DNA of 64,000 nucleotides, from the NCBI RefSeq assembly GCF_023195535.1, contig NZ_JALPNF010000001.1:558001-622000 (forward strand). Reading direction: 5' to 3'. Positions 1 to 8,378 of the stretch are shown here, piece by piece. Numbering within the stretch: the stretch's first letter is position 1; each line of letters opens with the position of its first letter. A program made the translations under genes and the position numbers. Below the pieces are notes generated by a model. It did not search any database. It had not been told where the DNA came from and worked only from the letters and a program-made list of their open reading frames with translations. The DNA is from Sphingomonas faeni. GTDB lineage: Bacteria > Pseudomonadota > Alphaproteobacteria > Sphingomonadales > Sphingomonadaceae.

Positions 1-56
1 TGAACCGCCGAAGCGCGGCGATCGTCTGGGCGCACGAACGCGGTGTCGGAGCCTGA
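1..56 (+). CDS. possible C-terminal tail of a gene entering from the left
   Basis: Reading the third frame from the window edge gives an open stretch of 17 codons, ending ...WAHERGVGA and a TGA at 54-56. The only support is that the frame is open up to the edge and that a strong inverted repeat (43-77) straddles the stop codon, as expected at a gene end. The fragment is too short to assign a family, and it could be chance. Confidence 0.25.
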   Translation, partial: NRRSAAIVWAHERGVGA

Positions 57-77
57 CGTTCGAGGCTAATCCGACAC
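43..77. terminator. hairpin overlapping the stop of the left-edge fragment
   Basis: GTGTCGGA (43-50) is perfectly complementary to TCCGACAC (70-77). Inside it GCCT (51-54) pairs with AGGC (63-66), leaving a TAA bulge. There is no T-run after it, so it is either a poor intrinsic terminator or an mRNA-stabilising hairpin. Confidence 0.4.
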
Positions 78-776
78 TCGGGTTCGGCGCATTGGTCATG
101 CTATGATGGCGCTCTCAACCGTCCAGTCATAGTCGATCGACCCGTTGAATTAGCTAGCGACGCTGCGTCGTACGAGCGCGCATCCGAACCTTCGTTGGTG
201 GACGGTGCCTCGACCTGCGGCCCACCGCTATCGTGACCATTGCCCGTCAGCCGGTAGAACATGAGAGACGTGGAAACGGTCAAGCATCGTTCGGTCCGGT
301 AGAGTTCCTCCGCGAAGCGGCCACCCCGGCCCACACCACTAAGTCATTATGATAAGGTGACTTATCGGGACATAAGTCGTCATGATCATTATCAGACATA
401 GGACTGTGGTCGATCGGACCATTTATAGAAAGACAGTCGGCATCTCAGGTCAATATCTTATGGTTAATCTTGATCAGTAAGAAATTCAGAGATCAGATAG
501 ATCATCAAGGAACGATGTAAGGCCTTCGATCGCTGTGATTTCGACGATCGAAAATCACGACCTTAACATCAGTTAGTATCTGGGTTTTGATGACAGATTG
601 ACGAATAATATAAATATCGATCTTGACCTATACTATCCACGATAATTTTTTAATCGATACTAGGTCGTTATTATCCGCTCATATCATTGTTCGATACAAT
701 CGTTCCGCTTGCGTAGCCGCTCGACGAGCACTGAATCACCTCCTCCGTTCCTTATATAACGTTAAAGGATATCTTC
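57..776. other. long AT-rich intergenic region before the dehydrogenase
   Basis: About 720 bases hold no convincing gene. The part from about 340 to 770 is clearly richer in A and T than the rest of the window. It contains a cluster of inverted repeats at 341-378 and an AAAGGA ribosome site shortly before the dehydrogenase start. I see no tRNA, no insertion-sequence ends and no credible small ORF. It probably carries the promoter and operators of the gene at 777, and its length suggests more regulation than a simple promoter needs. Confidence 0.6.
341..378. promoter_or_regulatory. overlapping AAGTC/GACTT inverted repeats
   Basis: AAGTCA (341-346) is matched by TGACTT (358-363), with an inner TTAT-G-ATAA (347-355). 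The right arm then starts a second pair, GACTTAT (359-365) with ATAAGTC (372-378). Two nested perfect palindromes sharing an arm look like a regulator-binding site, possibly for alternative occupancy. The regulator is unknown. Confidence 0.4.
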
Positions 777-1949
777 ATGCGTGCACTCGTTTGGCATGGT
801 AAAGGCGACGTCCGCGTCGATACTGTTGCCGACCCCGAAATCAAGCATCCGCGCGATGCGATCATCAAGGTCTCGGCCTGCGCGATCTGCGGGTCCGATC
901 TGCATCTGCTCGACGGGTATCAGCCGACGATGCAGGCGGGCGACATCCTCGGTCATGAGAATATGGGCGTCGTCGTCGCGCTCGGCTCTGAGGTTACCAA
1001 CCTGAAGATCGGCGACCGCGTCGTCGTGCCGTTCACGATCAGCTGCGGCGACTGCTTCTTCTGTCGCAAGGGACTGTTCTCGGCGTGCGAGCGGACCAAT
1101 CCGAACGCCGAGATGGCGATCAAGGCGATGGGCCATTCGCCCGCCGGCCTGTTCGGGTTCAGCCATATGCTGGGCGGCTATTGCGGCGGCCAAGCCGAGT
1201 ATCTGCGCGTGCCGATGGCCGATATCGGGCCGATCAAGGTGCCCGACAACGTCACCGACGACCAGGCGCTGTTCCTCTCGGACATCTTCCCAACCGGTTA
1301 TATGGCCGCCGAAAACGCGAACATCGAAGAAGGCGATACGGTCGCGATCTGGGGCTGCGGTCCGGTCGGGCAGTTCGCGATCCGCTCCGCGCTGATGCTT
1401 GGCGCCGGTCGCGTGATCGCGATCGACGAGGTTCCCGAGCGCCTCGCGATGGCCGAAGCCGGCGGCGCAGAGACGATCAACTTCGCGGAGGTCGACAGCG
1501 TCTATGACGAACTCCAGTCCCGTACCAAGGGGCGCGGTCCCGACAGCTGCATCGATGCGGTGGGCGCAGAGGCTTCAGGCCACGGCGCCGTCGACGCGGT
1601 GATCGACAAGGTGAAGGCCGCGACGTTCCTCGCGACCGACCGCGTGCATGTGCTGCGCGAGGCGATAATGAGCTGCCGGATGGGCGGCACGATCTCGATC
1701 CCCGGCGTCTATGTCGGGATGGGCGACAAGATCCCGATCGGTGCGATGATGAACAAGGGGCTGACGATCAAGACCGGTCAGACCCATGTCCAGGCCTATA
1801 CCAAGCCGCTGCTCGCGCGGATCGAGGCGGGCGATATCGACCCGAGCTTCGTGGTCACGCATCCGGCCAGCCTCGAGGATGCGCCCGAGATGTACCAGAA
1901 GTTCCGCGACAAGCAGGACGGCGTCATCAAGGTCGTACTGCGCCCGTGA
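777..1949 (+). CDS. zinc-dependent alcohol dehydrogenase, glutathione-independent formaldehyde dehydrogenase type
   Basis: A 390-residue medium-chain dehydrogenase of the cytoplasm that likely oxidises an alcohol or aldehyde with NAD. The catalytic zinc site is seen as CAICGSD near residue 36 and GHE near residue 60. The structural zinc loop (C-x2-C-x2-C-x7-C, from CGDCFFC) lies near residues 87-101, and the Rossmann motif GCGPVG near residue 195. The long insert after the structural loop and the overall length match the formaldehyde dehydrogenase-like subgroup better than plain alcohol dehydrogenases. The ATG is preceded by AAAGGA at good spacing. The next genes look like stress genes, which suggests aldehyde detoxification. 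Substrate is inferred; a sugar-alcohol or other aldehyde is possible. Confidence 0.88.
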   Translation: MRALVWHGKGDVRVDTVADPEIKHPRDAIIKVSACAICGSDLHLLDGYQPTMQAGDILGHENMGVVVALGSEVTNLKIGDRVVVPFTISCGDCFFCRKGLFSACERTNPNAEMAIKAMGHSPAGLFGFSHMLGGYCGGQAEYLRVPMADIGPIKVPDNVTDDQALFLSDIFPTGYMAAENANIEEGDTVAIWGCGPVGQFAIRSALMLGAGRVIAIDEVPERLAMAEAGGAETINFAEVDSVYDELQSRTKGRGPDSCIDAVGAEASGHGAVDAVIDKVKAATFLATDRVHVLREAIMSCRMGGTISIPGVYVGMGDKIPIGAMMNKGLTIKTGQTHVQAYTKPLLARIEAGDIDPSFVVTHPASLEDAPEMYQKFRDKQDGVIKVVLRP

Positions 1950-1957
1950 TGAACCAG

Positions 1958-1986
1958 GGGACGAAGCGCGCATGGCGGTTCGTCCC
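1958..1986. terminator. hairpin between dehydrogenase and the Gly-rich gene
   Basis: GGGACGAA (1958-1965) pairs perfectly with TTCGTCCC (1979-1986), with further CGC/GCG pairing inside. No T-run follows, so it may be a weak or attenuating terminator. Confidence 0.4.
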
Positions 1987-2021
1987 TTACCTGCCCCCCC
2001 CGATACGGTGAGAAATACGCC

Positions 2022-2486
2022 ATGAGCGACAAGGTCCCGATGCCGGTAAGCGGCAATCCCGATACCAAGGGCGCCCCCGATGGTGTCGGCGCGTCACCCG
2101 CAGGCAAGAGCGGCGACGACGTGCACGGCAGGTCGGCCGGCGGAGAGAGCGGCGGCGGCGCCTATCCCAATCCGCATGCCGGTAAGGTCGCAACCAACAC
2201 CGGGTTCATGGCACATGGCGGCCAGAGCGACATCGCCTATCACGGTGGCGGTCAGGCCGGCGAAGACGGCGGCAGCGCACCCAATGGCGTCGCTGGATCG
2301 GATGGCGATACGGGATCGACGATCGCCGCCGACCCGGATGCTGATCGTACTTCACGCGGCCTCGCAGGGGATGGCGGCTCGATCGATGTCGTCGAGACCT
2401 CGGGCATCGCCGAAGCCGAGGCAGGTGGCAAGATTGGCACCGATGCCCGCTACGAGGACGAGCAGAAGCATCCCGGCTCCGGCTGA
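2022..2486 (+). CDS. Gly-rich, probably disordered hydrophilic protein
   Basis: A 154-residue protein made almost entirely of Gly, Ala, Ser, Asp, Asn and Pro, with no hydrophobic core, signal peptide or membrane segment. Short glycine clusters (SGGGAYPNPHAGK, YHGGGQAGEDGG) recur and charge is spread evenly, which points to an intrinsically disordered, hydrophilin-like protein. It sits 72 bases after the dehydrogenase and 69 bases before a DUF892 ferritin-like gene, a family often seen in stress-induced sets. A role in desiccation or osmotic protection is inference from composition and neighbours. I recognise no named family. Confidence 0.7.
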   Translation: MSDKVPMPVSGNPDTKGAPDGVGASPAGKSGDDVHGRSAGGESGGGAYPNPHAGKVATNTGFMAHGGQSDIAYHGGGQAGEDGGSAPNGVAGSDGDTGSTIAADPDADRTSRGLAGDGGSIDVVETSGIAEAEAGGKIGTDARYEDEQKHPGSG

Positions 2487-2518
2487 CACTCGGTCCGTAT
2501 CCAATCTCCAACCTTAGA

Positions 2519-2535
2519 CCGGGCATGCCGCCCGG
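2519..2535. promoter_or_regulatory. short GC hairpin before the DUF892 gene
   Basis: CCGGGC (2519-2524) and GCCCGG (2530-2535) form a six-base stem with loop ATGCC, ending a few bases before the purine-rich ribosome site of the next gene. It could be a weak terminator or affect translation. Confidence 0.3.
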
Positions 2536-2555
2536 CACAGAAAGAGGATTCCATC

Positions 2556-3059
2556 ATGTCGGCACCCGAAGATCTCAAGGACATCTACACCGACGAACTG
2601 AAGGACCTCTGGTCTGCCAATGACCAGATGAAGAAGGTCCTCAAGAAGATCGCCGCGAAGGCCAGCGACGAAGCGCTGAAGACGATGCTGACCAAGTCGC
2701 AGGCCGGAATCGAGAAGCACACCGACATGCTAAAGGACCTGCTCGCCTCGAACGACGAGAAGGTCTCGAAGGAGCATTGCAAGGGCATGGAAGGTCTGGC
2801 CGCCGAGGCGACCAAGCATGTCCTCGAGGAAGGACCGGACAAGGGTCCGCTGCTCGACGTGATGATCATCGCGCAATATCAGCGCATGACGCATTACGGC
2901 ATCGCCGGCTTCGGCACGGCAGCGGCCTATGCCAAGGCGCTCGGTCTCAAGGGCGACCACAAGACGCTGAGCGCGGCCACCAAGGACATATATGGCGGCG
3001 ACGAATATATGACGAAGCTCGCCGAGACGAGCGTGAACCTTCAGGCCAAAGACGCGTAA
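2556..3059 (+). CDS. ferritin-like DUF892 (YciE/YciF-type) protein
   Basis: A 167-residue all-helical cytoplasmic protein. It opens with the family pattern of an N-terminal helix (LKDIYTDELKDLWSANDQM) and continues with Glu/His-bearing helices (AGIEKHTDML, AQYQRMTHYGIAGFGTAAAYA) that in DUF892 form a four-helix bundle with a di-metal site. The YciE/YciF family is associated with general stress responses and its exact reaction is unsettled. The start has a good ribosome site (AGAAAGAGG). Together with the two upstream genes it forms a small stress-type cluster. Confidence 0.85.
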   Translation: MSAPEDLKDIYTDELKDLWSANDQMKKVLKKIAAKASDEALKTMLTKSQAGIEKHTDMLKDLLASNDEKVSKEHCKGMEGLAAEATKHVLEEGPDKGPLLDVMIIAQYQRMTHYGIAGFGTAAAYAKALGLKGDHKTLSAATKDIYGGDEYMTKLAETSVNLQAKDA

Positions 3060-3292
3060 CGACCGATCGCCCGCTGGTTTGTCTTCAGTGGGCGACAACT
3101 CGCGTTTGAGCGCGTGCCTCTCGCACGAAGCGGAGCGTGTTCGTCCGAGCGAAACGGCTATGCGCCCGGTCGACACGGGCGACCGACATCGGTTGTTGCA
3201 CCGCGATCTAGCCCGCCGTCATCAAGCGAATGGGGGACCATGCGGAACCTCCCTGCCGCCTATCGCTTTGCAACAGCGATAGGAGTTTTGCC

Positions 3293-4321
3293 ATGTCGTT
3301 GATTACCCGTCGCCAAGGTCTTTGGACGCTCGCGGGGGGAGTCGTCGCCGCGACGGCTATCGGCGCGCGCGGGATCGCGCAAACCGTTCCTAAGTCCAAG
3401 ACGAGCATGCAGACGCTTGCCGTCGTCGAAAAAAACGAGGGGCGCGTCGCGTTTTACGCCGTCCCCGGGGGAAAACGCGTCGGCTTGGTCACATTGGGGA
3501 TCCAGCCGCACGAGATCGTCGCCGACCCTGCGGGTAGGTTTGCCTTTGTCGGCGATTACGGCGTCGAAAGCTGGAAAGCCGCAGGCGTTGGTGGCGATAA
3601 GATCTGGGTCATCGATGTCGATCGGAGGACATTGGCGCGAACGATCGATCTATCCCCTTTCGGCCGACTTCACGCGGTAAGAATGGACAGGAAAGGCCGG
3701 CTATACGTCTTGTCGGAAAAGGATAGCGTCCTGGCGCGCTTCGACACACCGGCGACAGACAAGGCACCCTCAAGACTGGTCCCGGTCAACGGAACGCGAA
3801 GCCATTATCTGGTTGTCCGCCGCGACGGGGACCGCGCCTATATTGCCGATACCATGAGCGGCGCGGTCATCATGGTCGATCCGGACGACACCGGCGTCGC
3901 ACCGGTACGCCGGCATATCGGCGTTGCTCCTGAAGCCATGACGTTGAGCGTCGATGAAGGGGCCCTGTTCGTCATCGATCGTCCGAGCGGCACGTTACAT
4001 GCGCTCGACGCGACATCGCTGGCTCAACGCTCGCAACGCACAATGCGCGGTGAAGCCGTCCGGATCGTGACCCAAACCGACGGTAAACTGATCGTTTCGA
4101 ATACGCAGGACAAGAGCTTGTCGCGACTGAACCCGACGACATTGGCAGAGGAGGACTATCTTCCGCTTCCAGCCGCGGCACCGGGCCTGAACATCATCGG
4201 CGACACGGTCTATGCGTCGTTGCAGAGCGACCGGGTGGCGATCGTCGATCTGCGCGCGTGGAAAATCGTTGGCGGTTTCGGGACTGGTTCGGCGCCGGAC
4301 TCCGCAATCCTGATGCGGTGA
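3293..4321 (+). CDS. exported YncE-like beta-propeller protein
   Basis: A 342-residue protein with an N-terminal twin-arginine-like signal (TRRQGLW, then a hydrophobic stretch ending near residue 28), so it probably acts in the periplasm. The mature part has repeated strands of the YncE/surface-antigen beta-propeller kind, such as PHEIVADPAGRFAFVGDYG, KIWVIDVDRRTLART, RAYIADTMSGAVIMVD and KLIVSNTQDKSLSRL. I chose the ATG at 3293 because AGGAG precedes it and the signal peptide begins there; an upstream in-frame start at 3230 would bury the signal. Such propellers bind ligands or partner proteins. No catalytic motif is visible. It converges on the dehydrogenase gene of the next operon. Confidence 0.75.
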   Translation: MSLITRRQGLWTLAGGVVAATAIGARGIAQTVPKSKTSMQTLAVVEKNEGRVAFYAVPGGKRVGLVTLGIQPHEIVADPAGRFAFVGDYGVESWKAAGVGGDKIWVIDVDRRTLARTIDLSPFGRLHAVRMDRKGRLYVLSEKDSVLARFDTPATDKAPSRLVPVNGTRSHYLVVRRDGDRAYIADTMSGAVIMVDPDDTGVAPVRRHIGVAPEAMTLSVDEGALFVIDRPSGTLHALDATSLAQRSQRTMRGEAVRIVTQTDGKLIVSNTQDKSLSRLNPTTLAEEDYLPLPAAAPGLNIIGDTVYASLQSDRVAIVDLRAWKIVGGFGTGSAPDSAILMR

Positions 4322-4339
4322 AGCCGCTGGCTCCACCGC
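4315..4339. terminator. hairpin between convergent genes
   Basis: GCGGTG (4315-4320) pairs with CACCGC (4334-4339) and AGCC pairs with GGCT inside it. One mismatch separates the two stems and the loop is three bases. It lies between two convergent genes and could stop transcription from both sides. Confidence 0.5.
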
Positions 4340-4351
4340 ACCGAATTGTCG

Positions 4352-6028
4352 TCAGGCCTTCTTCATCTGCTTGACGGCATGATCCGCGGCGCGCGCGGTG
4401 AGCGCCATGAACGTCAGCGAGGGGTTCACGCACGAGATCGACGCCATCTGTGCGCCGTCGGTGACGTAGAGGTTGGACGCGGCGTGCGCCTGGCTCCATT
4501 CGTTGAGCACCGACGTGAGCGGGTCTCGGCCCATGCGGGCACCGCCCATTTCGTGGATCGCGTCGCCGGGGACGTGCTCCTTCTCGCTGCTCTTGACGTT
4601 GGTCAGGCCGGCGGCCTTCAACATCGCCTCGCCCTGCGTCCGTGCGTCGGCCATCATCTTCAGCTCGTTGTCGCGGAACGTTACGTCGAAGCGGACCAGC
4701 GGCACCCCGAACCGATCGACCTTCGACTGGTGCAGCGACACCCTGTTGTCGGCATAGGGCAGGCATTCGCCGAACGCGCCCATGCTGAATTTCCACGGTG
4801 CGTATTTGCGCATGCCCTGCTTCATCGACGCGCCGAAACCGACCGGCGCGGCGGGGTTGCGATAGGCGCTGCCCTGATAGCCATAACCGCGCTTGAAGCC
4901 GACGCCGTCGTCCTTGCCGATGTTGCGGAAACGGGGCACGTAGACGCCGCCCGGACGACGGCCATATTCGATGAACTCCTCCATGCCGGGGATGTCGCCC
5001 TCGACGCCGACCCGGAAGATATGGTCCATGATATAGCGCCCGAGCGTGCCGCTCTCGTCGAAATAGCTGCGGTCGCTGCCCGGTGCGCGCGAGTTCAGCA
5101 TGATCTGCGTCGAGGCGATCGCCGAGGCGCAGAGGAAGACGAGATCGGCCTGCACCGTTTCCGCCTGGCCGGTCTTTGCATCGATGTAGCGGACGCCGGT
5201 CACCTTCTTGCGCGCCGCGTCATACACGAGATTGGTGACGACCGAGTCCGACCTGAGCGTCAGGCGACCTGTCGCGCGGGCGGCTGGCAAGGTGACGGCC
5301 TGGGTCGAGAAATACGCGCCGAACGAGCAACCATTGCCGCACTGGTTGCGGAACTGGCATTTCGTGCGGTTCTGGTCGGGCTTGTCCTCGGTCATGTTCG
5401 ACAGACGCGTATTGATGAGTTTCCGGCCGGGGAACTTGGATTCGAGACCCTGCTTGAGCCATTTCTCCGCGACGTTCATCGGCATCGGCGGCTGGAATTC
5501 GCTGTCGGGCAGATAGTCGAGATTCTCGCGCGAGCCCGACACGCCGATGTATTTCTCGACATAGCTGTACCACGGCGCGACGTCGTCATAGCGGATAGGC
5601 CAGTCGCCATCGATGCCGTCGCGCTTGTTCGCCTCGAAATCCGCGGGGCTCCAACGGAAGCACCAGCGGCCCCAGATCAGCGACTTGCCGCCGACCGCGC
5701 CGGGCCGGATCCAGTAGAATTTGCTGCCCTCGTCATAGGCGTACGGGTTCAGCCGGTCGTCATTGTGGAACTCGCGGTTGCTGGGCTGGACATAACCGTG
5801 CTTGCCGATGAAATAATCGCTGTCGAGCAACGGCTTGGGCATGATGTTGCGCGCCGGCACCTCATAAGCGGGCTTGCCGTCATAAGTGTAGCCTTCGCCG
5901 TGCTCGACCATCTTGCCGCGGTCCAGCATCAGGACGCGGAGGCCCTTTTCGGTCAGTTCCTTCGCAGCGAAGCCACCGCTTACGCCCGATCCAATAACGA
6001 TCGCGTCGAACCTGTTGGTCTCAGCCAT
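4352..6028 (-). CDS. GMC-family FAD dehydrogenase, likely glucoside 3-dehydrogenase catalytic subunit
   Basis: A 558-residue flavoprotein. The N-terminus has the FAD Rossmann motif (DAIVIGSGVSGGFAAKEL, ending with LDRG). The C-terminal GMC domain has HEMGGARMG and a closing segment with CVNPSLTFMALTARAA, which carries the His/Asn catalytic pair of the superfamily. A Cys-rich insert (KCQFRNQCGNGCSFG) is typical of the gluconate/glucoside dehydrogenase branch. Its operon partners are a gluconate-dehydrogenase subunit-3 protein and a cytochrome c, the composition known for periplasmic glucoside 3-dehydrogenases that oxidise the C3 hydroxyl of glucosides. It has no signal peptide of its own, so it may be co-exported with the Tat-signal small subunit. 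It is the last gene of the operon. The exact sugar is inferred. Confidence 0.85.
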   Translation of the reverse strand: MAETNRFDAIVIGSGVSGGFAAKELTEKGLRVLMLDRGKMVEHGEGYTYDGKPAYEVPARNIMPKPLLDSDYFIGKHGYVQPSNREFHNDDRLNPYAYDEGSKFYWIRPGAVGGKSLIWGRWCFRWSPADFEANKRDGIDGDWPIRYDDVAPWYSYVEKYIGVSGSRENLDYLPDSEFQPPMPMNVAEKWLKQGLESKFPGRKLINTRLSNMTEDKPDQNRTKCQFRNQCGNGCSFGAYFSTQAVTLPAARATGRLTLRSDSVVTNLVYDAARKKVTGVRYIDAKTGQAETVQADLVFLCASAIASTQIMLNSRAPGSDRSYFDESGTLGRYIMDHIFRVGVEGDIPGMEEFIEYGRRPGGVYVPRFRNIGKDDGVGFKRGYGYQGSAYRNPAAPVGFGASMKQGMRKYAPWKFSMGAFGECLPYADNRVSLHQSKVDRFGVPLVRFDVTFRDNELKMMADARTQGEAMLKAAGLTNVKSSEKEHVPGDAIHEMGGARMGRDPLTSVLNEWSQAHAASNLYVTDGAQMASISCVNPSLTFMALTARAADHAVKQMKKA

Positions 6029-6080
6029 GATCTCTCTCTCCTAAAACTCGGAAAACACGCCCCGTCAGAAGCGCCCCCAT

Positions 6081-6914
6081 TTAAAAACGAAGCGCGCGCA
6101 GTGTCCGGAAACTCGTGGTGATGTCGGGCAGATAAGGCGCGGGAGCCTCGTCGTTCTCGACATAGAAATGCCGCACGCCAGCGCTGCCCTTCAGCTTGAA
6201 CAGCGCGCCGAAATCGATCGTGCCCTGCCCGACCGCGGTCATGCTCCGGTCGGGGCGCATGTCCTTGACGTGATAGGCGTAGAGCCGCGGCGCCAAGCGC
6301 TCGATCAGCGTCGACAGGTTTTCGCCGGCATGCAGCGCCCAATAGAGATCGAGTTCCACCTTCACGAGCGCGGGGTCGGTCTCCTTGAGCAACCGGTCGT
6401 ACAGGCTGACCCCGCCCGGCTTGGTCGTGAACTCGAAATCATGGTTGTGATAGGCAAAGCCCAGCCCGGCCTTCTTCAGTTCGGTCGCGAACCGGTTGAA
6501 GTTCGGCAGCGCCGCGTTCCAGCCCGCCTCGTTGCGATGCTCGGCGGTCATGTACGGCAGCACGACCGTGGTCGCGCCGAGCGTCTTGGCCATCGTCACC
6601 GACTGGTCGAACTGCTTGAGCAGCGCGTCGTAGCCGATATGTACCGAGGGCGCGGTCAGGCCGAGCTTGTCCATCGTCCGGCGCAGCATCGCATGGTCCA
6701 TGCCGTCATAGCCGCCACCGCCGAACTCGACTTCGCGGTAGCCGATCTGCGCGACCTTGCCGAGCGTGCCGACCGGGTCCTTCGCGAAGATCTCGCGGAT
6801 CGTGTAGAGTTGCAGGCCGATCGCCTTCAACTGGGCGGCCGACGCGGTGGGCACGAACGCGAGCGCTGCGACCGCACCGGAGCCCGCGAGCAGGTTTCTA
6901 CGGTTGAGGATCAT
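6081..6914 (-). CDS. Tat-exported TIM-barrel sugar isomerase/epimerase-like protein
   Basis: A 277-residue protein of the AP-endonuclease-2/xylose-isomerase-like TIM-barrel family. It starts with a twin-arginine signal (NRRNLLAG, then a hydrophobic core ending in ASA), so it is predicted periplasmic. Barrel motifs include IGLQLYTIRE, GYREVEFGGGGYDG, AYHNHDFEF, KVELDLYWALHAG and YAYHVKDM, whose Glu, Asp and His residues fit the usual metal site. Its ATG overlaps the stop of the subunit-3 gene by ATGA. Related TIM-barrel proteins act on keto-sugars or cleave 3-keto glycosides, so a role downstream of the GMC dehydrogenase fits. The reaction is not proven. Confidence 0.8.
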   Translation of the reverse strand: MILNRRNLLAGSGAVAALAFVPTASAAQLKAIGLQLYTIREIFAKDPVGTLGKVAQIGYREVEFGGGGYDGMDHAMLRRTMDKLGLTAPSVHIGYDALLKQFDQSVTMAKTLGATTVVLPYMTAEHRNEAGWNAALPNFNRFATELKKAGLGFAYHNHDFEFTTKPGGVSLYDRLLKETDPALVKVELDLYWALHAGENLSTLIERLAPRLYAYHVKDMRPDRSMTAVGQGTIDFGALFKLKGSAGVRHFYVENDEAPAPYLPDITTSFRTLRALRF

Positions 6915-7495
6915 GCGGAATACACCTTGCTGACCTGGGAATAGGGGAACTGGCCGTTATACTCGCCCGGCACCGGCAGATATTCGCGCTCCTGCGTCAT
7001 GCCGATTTCGGAGGTGTAATAGCCGGTGACGACGAGCTGCCGGAACGCCTCGAAAAAGACGCCGCCGGACGGGATCTGGTCGTTCATCGCGAGCGTGAGC
7101 AGCGCATCCTGCTGCGCGGTCGTCGCCTTCGCACCGGCGACCTTATAGTCCTTCAGGCTGCGGGCCTCGATCGCGTCGAGCCCGGCCAGGATCGGCACGC
7201 GATCGGCCGGCAGGGCCCAATCGGCGAGCAGCTTCTCGATATAGGCCGGGACGCCGGCGGCGATCGCGCCCGGCGTATCGGTGGTCGGCAGCACGCGTTC
7301 GCTGAGTGCGGTCATCAGCGCGCGCTGGGGAGCCGTGAAGACCGCGACGCTGGGCGGGCCCTCGCTGATGACGGGGATGCCGGCGGCGGCCGCGCCGGGC
7401 GCCTGCGCGACGCCGGCGGCGCGCGCGATCGGCGCGTACAGGGCCGTGCCGAACATGGCGACGACGCCCGCGAGTGCAGTTCTACGATCGATCAT
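6911..7495 (-). CDS. gluconate 2-dehydrogenase subunit 3-like protein (small subunit of the GMC dehydrogenase)
   Basis: A 194-residue protein with a twin-arginine signal (DRRTALAG, then a hydrophobic stretch ending near ARAAG). The mature part has the subunit-3 pattern: FTAPQRALMTALSERVLPTTDTPGAIAAGVPAYIE is read in consecutive segments, then a C-terminal part with FFEAFRQLVVTGYYTSEIG. In known complexes this subunit escorts the FAD subunit through the Tat system and is needed for activity. It overlaps both neighbours by four bases, so translation is coupled. It pairs with the dehydrogenase at 4352-6028 and probably passes electrons to the cytochrome at 9316-9702. Confidence 0.82.
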   Translation of the reverse strand: MIDRRTALAGVVAMFGTALYAPIARAAGVAQAPGAAAAGIPVISEGPPSVAVFTAPQRALMTALSERVLPTTDTPGAIAAGVPAYIEKLLADWALPADRVPILAGLDAIEARSLKDYKVAGAKATTAQQDALLTLAMNDQIPSGGVFFEAFRQLVVTGYYTSEIGMTQEREYLPVPGEYNGQFPYSQVSKVYSA

Positions 7496-8322
7496 TTACC
7501 GTCCTTCTTCAGGTCCTGTGCGATCGCCGCCTCGGGCAACGGACGAACCCAGATGTTGCGGAACGACACCGGCGAATCGTGATCCTGAAGCTGGATCGGC
7601 GCGGCATCGGCGTGCGCCTTGTAACTCGCGACCTGTCGCCAGATGGTCGTGCCGAGCATCGCCTGGTGGTTCTGGACGAGCACGCCGTTCAGCAGCGCGG
7701 TGACATAGGCGGGGCGGACCAGGCTACCGTCGGCGGCGAAGCGGGGTCGCTCGAACACGATATCGTAGGTCTGCCATTCGCCGGGGCGACGCGAGGCGTT
7801 CACCAGTGGCGGCTTCCAGCCATAGACCGCGCCGACCGTGCCATCGGCATAGGTCGGGTTCTGCGAGCCATCGAGGATCTGCAGTTCGTAGCGCTGCATG
7901 AACCAGATGCCGCTGTTGCCGCGATCCTGCGAGGTCTTGGTCGGCGGGTTTGGCGAGCGGAATTCGAGATGCATCTGCACGTCGCCGAAGCTCTGTTTCG
8001 AGACGAGGTTGTTCTCACCGCCGCTCTTCGCACGCGACGGGATCGTCAGCGCACCGTCCGCGATCGGCCAGGCGATCCGATCGGGCTTCCATGCATCGAG
8101 CGAACGCCCGTCGAACAGCACGACCGCATCGGCGGGCGGACCACCGGGGGTCGCGGCCGGTGCGACGACGACCGGCGCAGGGCGGTCGGCGCCATGAACG
8201 CGCCATTGGCCACCGGGCAGCATCGGCGTGTCCTTGAAGCCGGGCTTCTCCTGCGCCGCGACCGACCCCGTCGCCATCAGCGTCATCGCCGTGGCGACGC
8301 TCGCCATCAAACAGGTTTTCAT
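7492..8322 (-). CDS. DUF1080 protein, probable 3-keto-glycoside hydrolase
   Basis: A 276-residue secreted protein with a Sec-type signal (MKTCLMASVATAMTLMATG, cleavage after VAA). The rest is a jelly-roll of the family first called DUF1080 and now linked to 3-keto-disaccharide hydrolysis. Visible hallmarks are LFDGRSLDAWKPD, HLEFRSP, GNSGIWFMQRYELQILDG, and GEWQTYDIVFERPRF near the middle. I chose the ATG at 8322 because GAGGGGA lies just before it and the signal peptide begins there. The family is known to cleave glycosides after C3 oxidation, so its place beside a GMC dehydrogenase is strong context. O-glycoside hydrolysis is favoured, but substrate and linkage are unknown. Confidence 0.82.
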   Translation of the reverse strand: MKTCLMASVATAMTLMATGSVAAQEKPGFKDTPMLPGGQWRVHGADRPAPVVVAPAATPGGPPADAVVLFDGRSLDAWKPDRIAWPIADGALTIPSRAKSGGENNLVSKQSFGDVQMHLEFRSPNPPTKTSQDRGNSGIWFMQRYELQILDGSQNPTYADGTVGAVYGWKPPLVNASRRPGEWQTYDIVFERPRFAADGSLVRPAYVTALLNGVLVQNHQAMLGTTIWRQVASYKAHADAAPIQLQDHDSPVSFRNIWVRPLPEAAIAQDLKKDGK

Positions 8323-8378
8323 GCTTGTTCCCCTCATCCCTATCCCCTTCCTGCTGATCGGCTTCATGCCCATCGCCG

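Noticed and set aside
101..334. A 77-residue ORF on the minus strand
   Set aside because: It has no recognisable domain, no ribosome site and lies in a low-coding spacer, so it is probably chance.
384..622. Eight GATC sites in 239 bases, with a DnaA-box-like TATCCACGA near 633, hinting at a replication origin
   Set aside because: GATC is very frequent throughout this GC-rich window, including coding regions, so the density is not special. There is one imperfect box only and none of the usual origin genes.
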